Assembly: GCA_001799845.1 (NCBI GenBank) | Contig: MGUG01000005.1 | Location: forward strand, 1-64,000 | From: Elusimicrobia bacterium GWC2_64_44 | GTDB taxonomy: Bacteria; Elusimicrobiota; Elusimicrobia; Elusimicrobiales; UBA9959 | Direction of reading: 5' to 3' | DNA: 64,000 nucleotides | In this document: positions 1 through 8,614 of the stretch, piece after piece | How the letters are laid out: every line of letters starts with the position of its first letter | Numbering within the stretch: the stretch's first letter is position 1 | Position numbers and translations under genes: made by a program | The notes under the pieces: model-generated | Told to the model about the DNA's origin: nothing | Databases searched by the model: none | The model's input: the letters and a program-made list of their open reading frames with translations, nothing else

Positions 1-75
1 GGTGCCCGCCCCGCGTACCGCCGCGGGTACTGCCAGGACCGCGCCGAGGGTGATAGTCAGTATTTTTGTTTTCAT
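1..75 (-). CDS. N-terminal fragment of a secreted protein (cut by window edge)
   Basis: An ATG on the minus strand at 75 opens a frame running off the window edge after 25 codons. It begins MKTKILTITL and continues with a hydrophobic core ending in an Ala-rich stretch, which is a typical Sec signal peptide. The start lies one base after the TAA of the upstream giant NHL/FN3 gene, so translation is probably coupled and the two form an operon. The mature protein is outside the window, so its function is unknown. Confidence 0.6.
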   Translation of the reverse strand, partial: MKTKILTITLGAVLAVPAAVRGAGT

Positions 76-76
76 G

Positions 77-3000
77 TTATTTCACCATTACCACGCGTTT
101 GGTCGTCGTGAAGCCGGGGCACTCGAAGCGGATCAGGTACACGCCGGAGGCGCACATGGAGCCTTGGGCGTTCCTGCCCTCCCATTCGTCAACGTAATCC
201 CCGGCGGCGCGCGTTCCCTCGAAGAGGCTGCGCACCAGGCGCCCGGCGCCGTCGTAGATCCTTATGCTCACCTTCCCGGCCGAAGTCAGGGAGGTGGTAA
301 GCTGCGCCGCCTCGCCCTGGTTGGGCTTGAAGATGCCCTGGAAGACCTTAGCGGTATCGGGCGCCGCGGAGATCACGAGCAGGCCTTCGGGTATGCCGGT
401 GGCGAAGCCGCCGCCGGTTACGATCACCGACCATTTCCCGAGAGACAGGCCCCTGGGGACATCGGCGATCAGCTTGCCGGGGCTCACCCAGGTCACGGTC
501 GACGGCACGATATCGGCGTAGCCCGTGCGGGTCAGCCGCACCACGGAGTCCGGGTAGATGCCCTCGCCGGTGATGATCACCGGCACGGTACCCTCGCCGC
601 GCAGCATCTTGTTGGGCGCCAGGGCGAACAGCCGCAGCGCGCCCGCCGGGGCCACGGCAGACGACCAGTTGAGCGTGTAGCCCGCCTCGCTTTCGCCTGT
701 CAGTTTCACGCCCAGGTAGTAGGGCATGGCGCCTATCAGGCCGGTGAAGTTCGTCAGCACGGTCTCTGTGGTCATGGAGGAGACTATGGTGGTGAACGCC
801 GGGTCCAGGGCCAGAGCCACGTTATAGTACGCGCCGGCCAGCGGGCTCCAGGTCGCGTTCAGCCTGCCCGGTGTAGCCGGCGCGAGGGACGGCACTATCC
901 GGGTGGGCCGGGTGGCCTTCTCCGCAAGGTTGATCATGTAGGCGTAATCCGGCTCGGTAAGCAGCTTCACCATGAAGTAGTAGCTGGTGTCCGGGTACAG
1001 CCCGGAGTAGCCCACCGAGGGGTCCGTCTCCGCCGTGGAGGACAGTATGACCGAGTAGCCGGGATCGGAGGACAGCACGGCCACGTAAGTGGAGCCGGCC
1101 ACGGCCGTCCAGGACATCATCAGCGTGGAGGAAGAGGCGGCAGTCACGGCCGGGGCGAGCAGCGTGCCGCCGGGCAGCGTGCGCCACTCGGCCCGGTTGG
1201 CCGCGTAGGCGGCGTCGGTCTCCGTGGAGAGCTTGACCTCGAAGTAATACGTCGTGTACGGGTCGAGCCCCGGGAACGCGTAGACGCTGGCCGCCTGCGT
1301 GACGGACGAGATTATCCCCGTATAGTCCGCCGCGCTGGACAGCGCCACGACATAGCTGGCCCCGGCGCCCTGCGGCGTCCAGGCAGCTGTCAGGGAGGTC
1401 ATGGCCGACGCCTGCAGCGCGGGCTGCAGGGACGTGGGCAGCATGCGCTGCCAGCCGTTATTGGCCGGGTCGGCGATGGCCGCGATACCCTCGGCGGCGT
1501 TCTTCACCGCGTAGTAATACAGGGTGTCGCTCGAGAGCCCAGTGAACGTCTTCCACAAGTCCGTCTGTGTCGTGGAAGAGAGCGTGCTCTCGAACCCGTT
1601 GTAGGTGGAAAGGAGCACCGTGTATGGGACGCCCTGCGTGCCTTCCCAGTTGAGCGTGAACCCGGTGATCCCGGCCGTGGAAACATAAGGGTAGAGCTGC
1701 GTCCCCGGCGTGTAGACCGACGCCATATGATAGGCGAAGGAGGAATCCGGCTCGCCCGCTATCTTCATGGCGAAGTAGTAGGTGGTCAGGCCGGCCAGGC
1801 CTTCGAACTCCTCGTTGTATTCTGACGGGGCCGTGGTGAACGACGAGACCAGGTCGGTGAAGGCGGCGTCCCTCGCGAGCAGCAGGACGTGGCTGACGCC
1901 GGCCACGTAAGGCCAGGTGACGCTGACCGACCCGCTGTTGTTGGCGTTTATGAAGAGCGTCGAGCCCGCGCCGGCGGCCAGCGTCAGGCGGTCTGTCCTG
2001 TTTATCAGGTAGGCCGCGGCCGGCTCGGTGGAGAGCTTTACCTGCAGGTAATAGCTCGTATTGGGCGCGAGCCCGGTGAACGAGGTCGTGTTGGCCGTCT
2101 GCACCGCGCTCGACACTATGGTGCTGAAATCCGCGGCCGCTGAAAGAGTTACGCTGTAGGTAGAGCCGGCCACGGCGTCCCACGCCGCCACCAGCATGGT
2201 AGCGTCGCCGAAGGTGAACTCCGGAGCGAGCGGGGTATTTACCGCCAGGGTCCTCTCGGAGAGCCTGTTGGGAACGTACGCCGAGTCGCTTTCGGTAGAG
2301 AGCTTCACCTGGAAATAATAGTTCCTGTATTCCGCCAGCCCGGCGAGAGCGATGGCGTTAGCGCCCTGCGCGGAGGAAGAGACCAGGGAAGTGAAGCCCG
2401 CGTCGTTAGCGAGCACCACTATATACTGCGCTCCCGGCACGTTGTCCCAGCCCAAACTCAGGCTGGCGGCCGTCCGTCCGGTCACGGCCGGAGAGAGGCT
2501 GGTGGTGTTAGGCAGGGCGGTCTGCGCCGTAGCTGTGTTGAACGGATAGGCGGCGTCGGTCTCTGTGGACAACTTCACCCGCAGGTAGTAGGCGGTGGCG
2601 GGGTTCAGGCCGCTGAAGACCGCCGTGGCCGCGCCCTGGGGCGCGCTGGACCGGATGACGCTGAAATCGCTGACGGAGGAGAGTACCACCACGTAGGTGG
2701 AACCCGCTACCGCCGTCCAGGAGCCGGAGAGGCTAGTGGAGGAGATCACGGCCAGCGCCGGCGCCAGCTGCGTGGCGTAAGGCGCAGTGCGCTGCGTAAG
2801 CGCATTAACCGCGTAGGACCCGTCGGTTTCGGTGGAAACCTTGACCCCTAAATAATAGAGGGTGTCGGGGATGAGCGACGCGAACGCGGCCGTAGTGCCG
2901 CCCTGCGTGCCCGAGAAGGTCAAAGTGCCGAAATCGCTGTTGGTAGACAGCCGGACCGTGTAATTTGACACGCCCGCCGCCGTCCACGAGACCGCCAGGG

Positions 3001-5323
3001 TCTGAGATGAGAAAGCCGTGACGGCCGGCGACAGCGGCGTGGTAGGCGCCAGGTCGTGCTGCAGCAGGCGGTTATTGCCGGTATCCGCTACCCAGAGCTG
3101 CGCCGCCCCGGCGCTGGCGAACACCGCCGACGGCAGGGCCGCGGTCTCCGCGGCGGGGAACGCCGCGCCGCGGTTTGGCGCGGCCGCGGTGTAGCCGGCC
3201 TGCCCCAGCACCAGGGAAGCGGCCTGGCCGGTGACCTGCGGCGGGCTGAACTTCAGCACGCGAGAATTGAAAGAGTCGGCCACCCACAGGCTGCCGAGGG
3301 CGTCGAAATAGATAGCGCCCGGATTGTTGAGGGCCGTCTGCGAGAGGCCCGGCGCCGCGGCGGTCAGGTTGGCCTGGCCCACTACCGCGGTAGCTCCCGC
3401 TCCCGGACCCGCGAAGGGGCCGGGCCAGCGCAGTACGCGGCTATTGCCGGAATCAGAGACCCAGACGTTGCCGGACGCGTCCACTGCGACTCCCGCCGGC
3501 CAGTCCATGGTATTGGCGGCGGCCGCTCCGCCCCTGTTGGCCAGGCCCGAGGTATAATCGTTCTGGCCCAGCACGGCGACTGCAAGCGCGCCGCTGGCGA
3601 AAGGCGTGTCGAACCTGAGCACCCGGTTATTGACGGCGTCGGCGGCCCAGAGGTTGCCGGCCGCGTCGAAAGCCAGGGCCGCAGCCCCGGCTATTACCGC
3701 CTGGGTCAGGCCGGGCGTGGTGGTAAGGAAATCCGCCTGGCCGAGCACGAGGATCGCGGCGTTGCCGGTGGCGGGCGCCCCGGCGAAGCCGAGGATGCGG
3801 GAATTATTATGGTCGCTCACCAGCAGCTGGCCGGCGGCGTTCACCGCCACGGAGTTAGGGCCGTTCATAGTGTTGGCCGCGGCGGCGCCGCCCCTGTTGG
3901 GCAGCACGGAAGTGAAGTCCGCCTGGCCGAGCACGCCGTCGGCCGCCCGCCCGTTGGTGAACGCGGCCGCGGTATTCCACCACAGCACGCGGTTATTGTT
4001 GTAATCCGCCGCGTAGAGCCTGCCGGAAACGGCGTCTATCGCCGTGGCGGAGGGGCCGTAGAGGCTCCCGGCCGCGGGAGTGTTCACCGCGGAATGCAGA
4101 AAATCTTTCTGGCCCAGCACCAGGGTGCCGGCCGCGCCGTCCGCGGCAGCGGCGGGATACCAGAGCAAGCGGGAATTAAGAGCGTCGGCCACCCAGAGGT
4201 TGCCCGCGGCGTCCACCGCCACTCCCTGCGGGCCAGCCAGCGAAATGTCGGCGGCCGTAGCGGCGCCGCGGTTGGCGAGGTCCGCCGTATAATTGGCCTG
4301 CCCCAGCTCCACGCCGGCGGCGGCGCCGTTGGCGCCGGGGCTTACGTACTTGAGCACGCGGTTGTTGCCGTTATCGGCAACCCAGACGTCGTTGCCGCTG
4401 GCGGCCACGCCGGCGGGCATATTAAGGGTGTTGGCCGCCGCGGCCCCGCCGCGGTTGGGCTGGCCCACGTTGAAAGCGGCCTGGCCCAGCACCAGGGCGG
4501 CCTGGGGCCCGTTGGCGCCGGGAGCGTTGTACTTGATCACGCGGTTGTTGCCGAAATCGGCGGTCCAGACGGCCCCCGAAGCGGCCACGGCTACCGAGAC
4601 AGGGTTATTCAGCCCGCCCTGAGAAAGGGAAGCGGCGTTGGAGGTAAAATTGGGCTGGCCCAGCACCAGTACCGCGGCCTGGCCACTAACGGAAGGAGAA
4701 TTATATTTCAATATACGGTTATTGCCGGAATCCGCCACCCAGACGCTGCCGGCAGCGCCCGCGGCCACGGCCATCGGGGAATTCAGCGTGGTCGAGGTAG
4801 CGGTAAAACCATACTGCGTAAAATCCGCCTGCCCGAGCACCAGGTTGGCGGACGGGCCGTTTGCGGCCGGGACGGCGTAGCGCAGCACGCGGTTATTGCC
4901 GGTATCGGCCACCCAGACCTCGCCGCTGGCGCCCACCGCGACCCCGTTGGGAGAGGACAGCCCGCTGGCGGCGGCGGCGCCGCCGCGGTTGGGCGCTGCG
5001 CCGGTAAGATCGGCCTGGCCGATAACGCCGTCGGCCGGCGTGGAGTTCAGCAGGGAACCGCTGTTCCACCACAGTACGCGGTTATTATTGGTATCCACCA
5101 CGTAGAGCCGGCCCGAGACCGGGTCTACGGCTGCGCCGCGGGGAAAGTTCAGGCCGCCGGCCGTCACGGAGTTGGGAGAGGCAATGTTCATTGCGGGCTG
5201 GCCGAGCTCTACAGAGGCCGGCGAGCCGTTAAAGAGCGCCCAGAGCGGGCCACTGGCAAAAACCAGGGCCGCTATAGCCTGCACACCCGCCCGAACGCCG
5301 AACCGCGAAGATATATGCTTCAT
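77..5323 (-). CDS. Giant secreted NHL-propeller / fibronectin-III protein with FlgD-like C-terminus
   Basis: A 1748-residue exported protein. The start at 5323 is chosen because it follows a GGGGGAGAC ribosome site and gives a clear signal peptide (MKHISSRFGV, then a hydrophobic core ending near residue 29). The open frame reaches 5611, but that extension is Arg/Pro-rich and non-signal-like. About 12 NHL-like blades follow (to about residue 800), each with a GQ-x-x-(F/Y/L) motif, a conserved NRGGAAAA loop and a D-x-x-N-x-R-(V/I)-L strand. Next come about nine FN3-like modules of about 88 residues with recurring YYLxVKLSTE strands, one IPT/TIG-like domain, and a FlgD-like C-terminal Ig domain ending KRVVMVK that may act as a sorting tail. 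A cell-surface or extracellular scaffold is inferred; the ligand is unknown. Confidence 0.85.
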   Translation of the reverse strand: MKHISSRFGVRAGVQAIAALVFASGPLWALFNGSPASVELGQPAMNIASPNSVTAGGLNFPRGAAVDPVSGRLYVVDTNNNRVLWWNSGSLLNSTPADGVIGQADLTGAAPNRGGAAAASGLSSPNGVAVGASGEVWVADTGNNRVLRYAVPAANGPSANLVLGQADFTQYGFTATSTTLNSPMAVAAGAAGSVWVADSGNNRILKYNSPSVSGQAAVLVLGQPNFTSNAASLSQGGLNNPVSVAVAASGAVWTADFGNNRVIKYNAPGANGPQAALVLGQAAFNVGQPNRGGAAAANTLNMPAGVAASGNDVWVADNGNNRVLKYVSPGANGAAAGVELGQANYTADLANRGAATAADISLAGPQGVAVDAAGNLWVADALNSRLLWYPAAAADGAAGTLVLGQKDFLHSAVNTPAAGSLYGPSATAIDAVSGRLYAADYNNNRVLWWNTAAAFTNGRAADGVLGQADFTSVLPNRGGAAAANTMNGPNSVAVNAAGQLLVSDHNNSRILGFAGAPATGNAAILVLGQADFLTTTPGLTQAVIAGAAALAFDAAGNLWAADAVNNRVLRFDTPFASGALAVAVLGQNDYTSGLANRGGAAAANTMDWPAGVAVDASGNVWVSDSGNSRVLRWPGPFAGPGAGATAVVGQANLTAAAPGLSQTALNNPGAIYFDALGSLWVADSFNSRVLKFSPPQVTGQAASLVLGQAGYTAAAPNRGAAFPAAETAALPSAVFASAGAAQLWVADTGNNRLLQHDLAPTTPLSPAVTAFSSQTLAVSWTAAGVSNYTVRLSTNSDFGTLTFSGTQGGTTAAFASLIPDTLYYLGVKVSTETDGSYAVNALTQRTAPYATQLAPALAVISSTSLSGSWTAVAGSTYVVVLSSVSDFSVIRSSAPQGAATAVFSGLNPATAYYLRVKLSTETDAAYPFNTATAQTALPNTTSLSPAVTGRTAASLSLGWDNVPGAQYIVVLANDAGFTSLVSSSAQGANAIALAGLAEYRNYYFQVKLSTESDSAYVPNRLSERTLAVNTPLAPEFTFGDATMLVAAWDAVAGSTYSVTLSAAADFSTIVSSAVQTANTTSFTGLAPNTSYYLQVKLSTEPAAAYLINRTDRLTLAAGAGSTLFINANNSGSVSVTWPYVAGVSHVLLLARDAAFTDLVSSFTTAPSEYNEEFEGLAGLTTYYFAMKIAGEPDSSFAYHMASVYTPGTQLYPYVSTAGITGFTLNWEGTQGVPYTVLLSTYNGFESTLSSTTQTDLWKTFTGLSSDTLYYYAVKNAAEGIAAIADPANNGWQRMLPTSLQPALQASAMTSLTAAWTPQGAGASYVVALSSAADYTGIISSVTQAASVYAFPGLDPYTTYYFEVKLSTETDAAYAANRAEWRTLPGGTLLAPAVTAASSSTLMMSWTAVAGSTYVAVLSSDPGYSVILSSTAETDPSVGYSGLYPDTSYYFMVKLLTEPDYAYMINLAEKATRPTRIVPSLAPATPGRLNATWSPLAGAYYNVALALDPAFTTIVSSMTTETVLTNFTGLIGAMPYYLGVKLTGESEAGYTLNWSSAVAPAGALRLFALAPNKMLRGEGTVPVIITGEGIYPDSVVRLTRTGYADIVPSTVTWVSPGKLIADVPRGLSLGKWSVIVTGGGFATGIPEGLLVISAAPDTAKVFQGIFKPNQGEAAQLTTSLTSAGKVSIRIYDGAGRLVRSLFEGTRAAGDYVDEWEGRNAQGSMCASGVYLIRFECPGFTTTKRVVMVK

Positions 5324-5483
5324 TTGTCTCCCCCATATTTGCCGCCGCGTGGCGACCGCGCCCCCGCGGATATGCGGGGACGCCGGGCGCAGAGCGCCCG
5401 CACAGCTTGCCGAGTTTTGTAGAGAATAATCCGAAACCACTGCGCCGGGCCCGACCCCCTCGGGTGCCGGCGGAAGAACCCCG
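5324..5483. other. Leader region of the NHL/FN3 gene
   Basis: About 160 bases without a supported gene. Read on the minus strand it can form two GC-rich stem-loops (GGGCGC-TCT-GCGCCC and CCCCGC-ATATCC-GCGGGG) shortly before the GGGGGAGAC ribosome site of the giant gene. I recognise no riboswitch class. Confidence 0.35.
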
Positions 5484-5681
5484 CTAGAGCGCCTGCCCGC
5501 AGCAGGCGCATTCCTGCCAGACCGTCTCCGGCCCCCGCGAGCGCCAGGGCGCCGCGTCAGCCCGCTCCGCCCGGCGCCTTTCCCAGGCCCGCGGCGCTTT
5601 CTCCGAAACACCCCGGCTCTTCAGCACCAGGGCTTTTTCGACTATCCCTGCGCCTGCCCTGAATTTGGCCATCTCAGTCAT
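5484..5681 (-). CDS. Small hypothetical protein coupled to receiver gene
   Basis: A 65-residue frame whose ATG overlaps the last 8 bases of the upstream receiver gene, an arrangement typical of translational coupling. A second possible start (MAKF) lies 9 bases further in. The product is rich in Arg, Ala and Glu and ends with a cysteine cluster (WQECACCGQAL) that could bind a metal. I recognise no family. It may be a chance frame in GC-rich DNA; conservation with the receiver gene would settle this. Confidence 0.35.
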   Translation of the reverse strand: MTEMAKFRAGAGIVEKALVLKSRGVSEKAPRAWERRRAERADAAPWRSRGPETVWQECACCGQAL

Positions 5682-6036
5682 TTTCCAGTACCCCCAGCAG
5701 GTTCGCTTTGTAGTAAGGTTTTTCTATCACTCCGGCCACCAGCCCGGCGACGCCATCTCTCAGGAGCAACTCCCGTGTGGCTGGGCCGCTGCCGGCCAGG
5801 AACATCCGGCTCTCCGGCGCCAGGGCCTTTATCCGCGCCAGGTTCTCCAGGCCGTCCGTGCCGGCCATCTTCCTGTCCAGGATCACTATGTCAAAATCGT
5901 CGCCGTCGAGGCGCTCTTGCCAGCCCTCGGCGCTGGAGGCGCTCTCAACTTTGAAACCCTGCTCCCAGAGAAAGTTAGCCACCTTCTCGCAGAGCGTCGG
6001 ATCGCCGTCGATCAGCAGCACTTTTTCATTGCACAT
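5674..6036 (-). CDS. Single-domain response regulator with altered switch residue
   Basis: A 120-residue stand-alone CheY-like receiver with no output domain. The phosphoacceptor is Asp54 (VILDRKM) and the conserved Lys is Lys106 (IEKPY). Two deviations are visible: the acidic pocket reads IDGD, with Gly inside the usual acidic run, and the switch Thr/Ser is Ala81 (FLAGSG). Phosphorylation may still occur, but the classical Thr-Tyr switch is probably altered. It resembles the receiver at 27907-28266 in length and layout. No kinase is adjacent. The role is presumably protein-protein signalling in the cytoplasm. Confidence 0.85.
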   Translation of the reverse strand: MCNEKVLLIDGDPTLCEKVANFLWEQGFKVESASSAEGWQERLDGDDFDIVILDRKMAGTDGLENLARIKALAPESRMFLAGSGPATRELLLRDGVAGLVAGVIEKPYYKANLLGVLEND

Positions 6037-6200
6037 CTTTTCTCCCCCCCTGCATTCATCCCTCGTTTGCTACACCATTAGTTTAGCTGACCGCGGCGCC
6101 GTAAAACCATTCCCGAATCGCTCTTTGAATTAGCATGTTTCCGCTTCTTTCGCGGAAAGGGCCGCCCGCGCTCCCTCCGTGTTCACGACGGAGAAACGAG
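6037..6200. promoter_or_regulatory. Intergenic region with inverted repeat and TTCACGACGG motif
   Basis: Upstream of the minus-strand receiver gene. It holds an inverted repeat TTTCCGC-7 nt-GCGGAAA at 6138-6158 and, at 6181-6196, the motif GTTCACGACGGAGAAA. A near copy of that motif is at 7130-7146, in the divergent region beyond the AraC-type regulator. No clear -35/-10 pair was seen. Confidence 0.35.
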
Positions 6201-6236
6201 AGAAAAGAAGAAGCCCGCGTTTTTGCGCGGGCTTCT
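6201..6236 (-). terminator. Intrinsic terminator of the AraC-type regulator gene
   Basis: On the minus strand a perfect 11-bp stem (AGAAGCCCGCG / CGCGGGCTTCT; arms 6226-6236 and 6209-6219) with a 6-nt loop is followed by a T-rich tract (TCTTTTCTCT). It lies 28 bases past the stop of the 6264-7049 gene. Confidence 0.8.
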
Positions 6237-6263
6237 CTGCAGCCGGCTTCCCGGCTTTGCGTC

Positions 6264-7049
6264 CTATTTGCGTTTGCGTTTTTTCATGGCGCGGGCCTTC
6301 GGCACGGCGGCCGCGCGGGGAGTTTTCTTCGCCGGTGCGGCCGCGGGTTTGGCGCGGTAGCCCGTGGGCGTTTTGCCGGTAAGTTTCTTGAAGACGCGGA
6401 TGAAGGAGGCGGTGTTCTCGTAGCCGAGCTTCTGCGAGATATGGTCTACGCTGTAGCTGGTGGTGGTCAGCAGCTCCCGGGCCTTATCCATCTTGCAGTT
6501 GAGGTAGAACTGGTTGAAGCCCTCTCCGGAGAAGGTCTTGAAGATGCGGCTAAGATGTTTGGGGCTGATATAGACGGCGGCGGCGGCGTCCTCGAGCTTT
6601 ACCTTCTTGAGGCAGTTGCGGCGCACGAAGTTCTTGACCTTCTCCACCTTGCCGCGGCCGTCGGTAAGCGCTGTCTCCTCCTCGCCGCCGGTCTTGGCCA
6701 GCACCGTTTCTATTATGGCACGGGCCTTTTCCACGTCGAAGGGCTTTTCGATATAGTTGCTGGCCTCGCCCCTGAGGGCCTCTATTACCACGTCCTTGGA
6801 GCTGTAGCCGGTCATGATGATGACGCCGGCGGAGGGCGCGGCCGCGCGCACCAGCTTGAGCGCCTTGAGGCCGCCCATGCCGGGCATCTGCACGTCCATG
6901 AGGATAAGGTCTATCTTGTTGGGCTTCTTGAGGAACGCCAGCGCCTCCTCGGCGGTGCCGGCCTCGGCTATGCTGTACTCGCCGAAGCAGTCGCGGAATT
7001 CGCTCCTGAACTCTTTGTCGTCATCCACAAGAAGGATATTGTCAGCCAT
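6264..7049 (-). CDS. Response regulator with AraC-type DNA-binding domain
   Basis: A 261-residue two-domain regulator. The receiver (residues 1-120) has the acidic triplet DDD at 9-11, phosphoacceptor Asp52 (LMDVQMPGMGG), Thr80 and Lys102. A linker leads to an AraC/XylS-type double helix-turn-helix (about 140-240) with the characteristic ISPKHLSRIFK and GYENTASFIRVFKKLTGKTPTGYR segments. The last 20 residues form a Lys/Arg/Ala-rich tail, unusual for the family and possibly adding non-specific DNA affinity. It is divergent from the cytochrome operon at 7223, so it is a good candidate regulator of it (inference). No cognate kinase is adjacent. Confidence 0.92.
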   Translation of the reverse strand: MADNILLVDDDKEFRSEFRDCFGEYSIAEAGTAEEALAFLKKPNKIDLILMDVQMPGMGGLKALKLVRAAAPSAGVIIMTGYSSKDVVIEALRGEASNYIEKPFDVEKARAIIETVLAKTGGEEETALTDGRGKVEKVKNFVRRNCLKKVKLEDAAAAVYISPKHLSRIFKTFSGEGFNQFYLNCKMDKARELLTTTSYSVDHISQKLGYENTASFIRVFKKLTGKTPTGYRAKPAAAPAKKTPRAAAVPKARAMKKRKRK

Positions 7050-7169
7050 GAGAAGCCCCCAGAAATAAATTGCGCCGTAATGGGAACATCATACATCAAA
7101 AAACCGGCCCGCGGCAAAACCGACCGTACGTTCACGACGGGAGAAAGCCGCGGGGAGTTCCGCGTTTTA

Positions 7170-7198
7170 TTGACAGCATACCGCTAAAATCCTAGTAT
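7170..7198 (+). promoter_or_regulatory. Sigma-70-type promoter of the cytochrome operon
   Basis: TTGACA (7170-7175), a 17-bp spacer and TAGTAT (7193-7198) match the housekeeping consensus closely. The expected transcript start is about 7205, very near the GGGGGAAG ribosome site, so the leader would be only about 18 bases. Confidence 0.75.
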
Positions 7199-7222
7199 GG
7201 GCTGGGGGAAGCAAAAACCAAT

Positions 7223-8614
7223 ATGGACCTCGTCACCGTGATCGTCATCGCCGCCGCCGTCGGAGTTTTCGCTCTGGTAGCCTTCTGGCAGCACGGCCTG
7301 GAGCGCGAGCGCGACGCCGAGGCCGAGGCGAAGCTGAAGGAAAAGCTCAAAGAAGTAAAGGAGCTCGGCGCCGATAAGGCCGTGGCCCAGCATTCCCACG
7401 TCCACCAGGACAAGTGTATAGGCTGCGGCAGCTGCGTCATAGCCTGCCACGAGGGCGACGTGCTGTCGGTGGTCTCCGGCCTGGCCCGCGTGGTGCACGC
7501 TTCCCACTGCATAGGCTGCGCCAAGTGCGAGGCCGCCTGCCCGGTCTGCGCCATAGAAGTAGGGCTGGGCGACGTGTCCCACCGCCCGGACATTCCTATC
7601 TTGAGCCCGGAGTTGGAGACCAGCGTCCCGGGCCTCTACATCGCCGGCGAACTGGGCGGCATAGCGCTGGTGAAGAACGCCATAGAGCAGGGCAAGCGCG
7701 CCATGGACGACATAGCGCGGCGCCTCAAGGCCCAGCCGCGGCCCAAAGTCACCGGCGTGCACGACGTGCTGGTGGTCGGCGTGGGGCCGGCCGGCCTGTC
7801 GGCCCTGTTCCGCGCCGTGGAGCTGGGGCTGGACTACGCCTCGGTCAGCCTCGACGACGTGGGCGGCACAGTGTTCAAATACCCCCGCCGCAAGCTGACG
7901 CTGGTGCAGGCCGCGCAGATGCCGCTGGTGGGCAAAATAAAGGAAGGGGAGTACTATAAGGAAGACCTGCTCAAGATGTGGGGCGACGTAGTCTGCAAGC
8001 ACGGCATAACGGTGCAGATAAACGCGGCCGTGGAGATGGTCACCCCCGCTGACGGCCTGCTGGAGACCAAGACAAACACCGGCGTTATAAAAAGCCGCTT
8101 CGTGGTGCTGGCCCTCGGGCGCAGGGGCTCCCCCCGCAAGCTGGGCGTGCCCGGGGAGACTGCGCAGCACGTGCTCTACGAGCTGGCCGACGCGGCGGCG
8201 CTGCAGGGGCAGCGGGCGCTGGTGGTGGGCGGCGGCAACAGCGCGGTGGAGGCGGCCCTCGGGCTGGCCGCGCAGCCGGGAAACTACGTCGTGCTCTCCC
8301 ACCGCAAGAACGAATTTTCCCGCCTGACCGGCATAAACAAACAGCGCCTGGAAAAGGCCGTGGCCGAAGGCCGCCTGCATTTGCTGCTTTCCTCCCAGGT
8401 GAAGATGATCGACTCCAAAAAGGTGGTGCTGCACTCCTGCGATCCCGGCGGCGGCAAGGAACTGCCGCACCTGGAGAGCGACTGGGTCTTCGTCTGCGCC
8501 GGGGGCGACCCCCCCTTCCCGCTGCTGCACAAGATAGGCGTAAAATTCGGCAAGGCTCCGGAAACTTCGGAAGAAGAGAGAGCCGCGGGCGGTCCGGCCG
8601 GGGAGAAGCCGTGA
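7223..8614 (+). CDS. Membrane-anchored FAD/NAD(P) oxidoreductase with fused 2x[4Fe-4S] ferredoxin domain
   Basis: A 463-residue protein. An N-terminal hydrophobic segment (residues about 3-23) is followed by a charged coiled-coil stretch and a bacterial ferredoxin domain with two CxxCxxCxxxC sets (CIGCGSCVIAC and CIGCAKCEAAC, about 67-110). A thioredoxin-reductase-like flavoprotein follows, with a GVGPAG dinucleotide fold near residue 180 and a second Rossmann motif (VVGGGNSAVEA) near 335 for NAD(P)H. The expected role is taking electrons from NAD(P)H through FAD and Fe-S clusters to a membrane acceptor. It is the first gene of the cytochrome operon, and its stop overlaps the next start (GTGA). 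Direction of electron flow and the exact donor are inference. Confidence 0.88.
   Translation: MDLVTVIVIAAAVGVFALVAFWQHGLERERDAEAEAKLKEKLKEVKELGADKAVAQHSHVHQDKCIGCGSCVIACHEGDVLSVVSGLARVVHASHCIGCAKCEAACPVCAIEVGLGDVSHRPDIPILSPELETSVPGLYIAGELGGIALVKNAIEQGKRAMDDIARRLKAQPRPKVTGVHDVLVVGVGPAGLSALFRAVELGLDYASVSLDDVGGTVFKYPRRKLTLVQAAQMPLVGKIKEGEYYKEDLLKMWGDVVCKHGITVQINAAVEMVTPADGLLETKTNTGVIKSRFVVLALGRRGSPRKLGVPGETAQHVLYELADAAALQGQRALVVGGGNSAVEAALGLAAQPGNYVVLSHRKNEFSRLTGINKQRLEKAVAEGRLHLLLSSQVKMIDSKKVVLHSCDPGGGKELPHLESDWVFVCAGGDPPFPLLHKIGVKFGKAPETSEEERAAGGPAGEKP

Noticed and set aside
3056..5422. 788-codon plus-strand frame opposite the NHL/FN3 gene
   Set aside because: It mirrors the repetitive, GC-rich NHL codons on the other strand, has no ribosome site, and its product has no recognisable domain.
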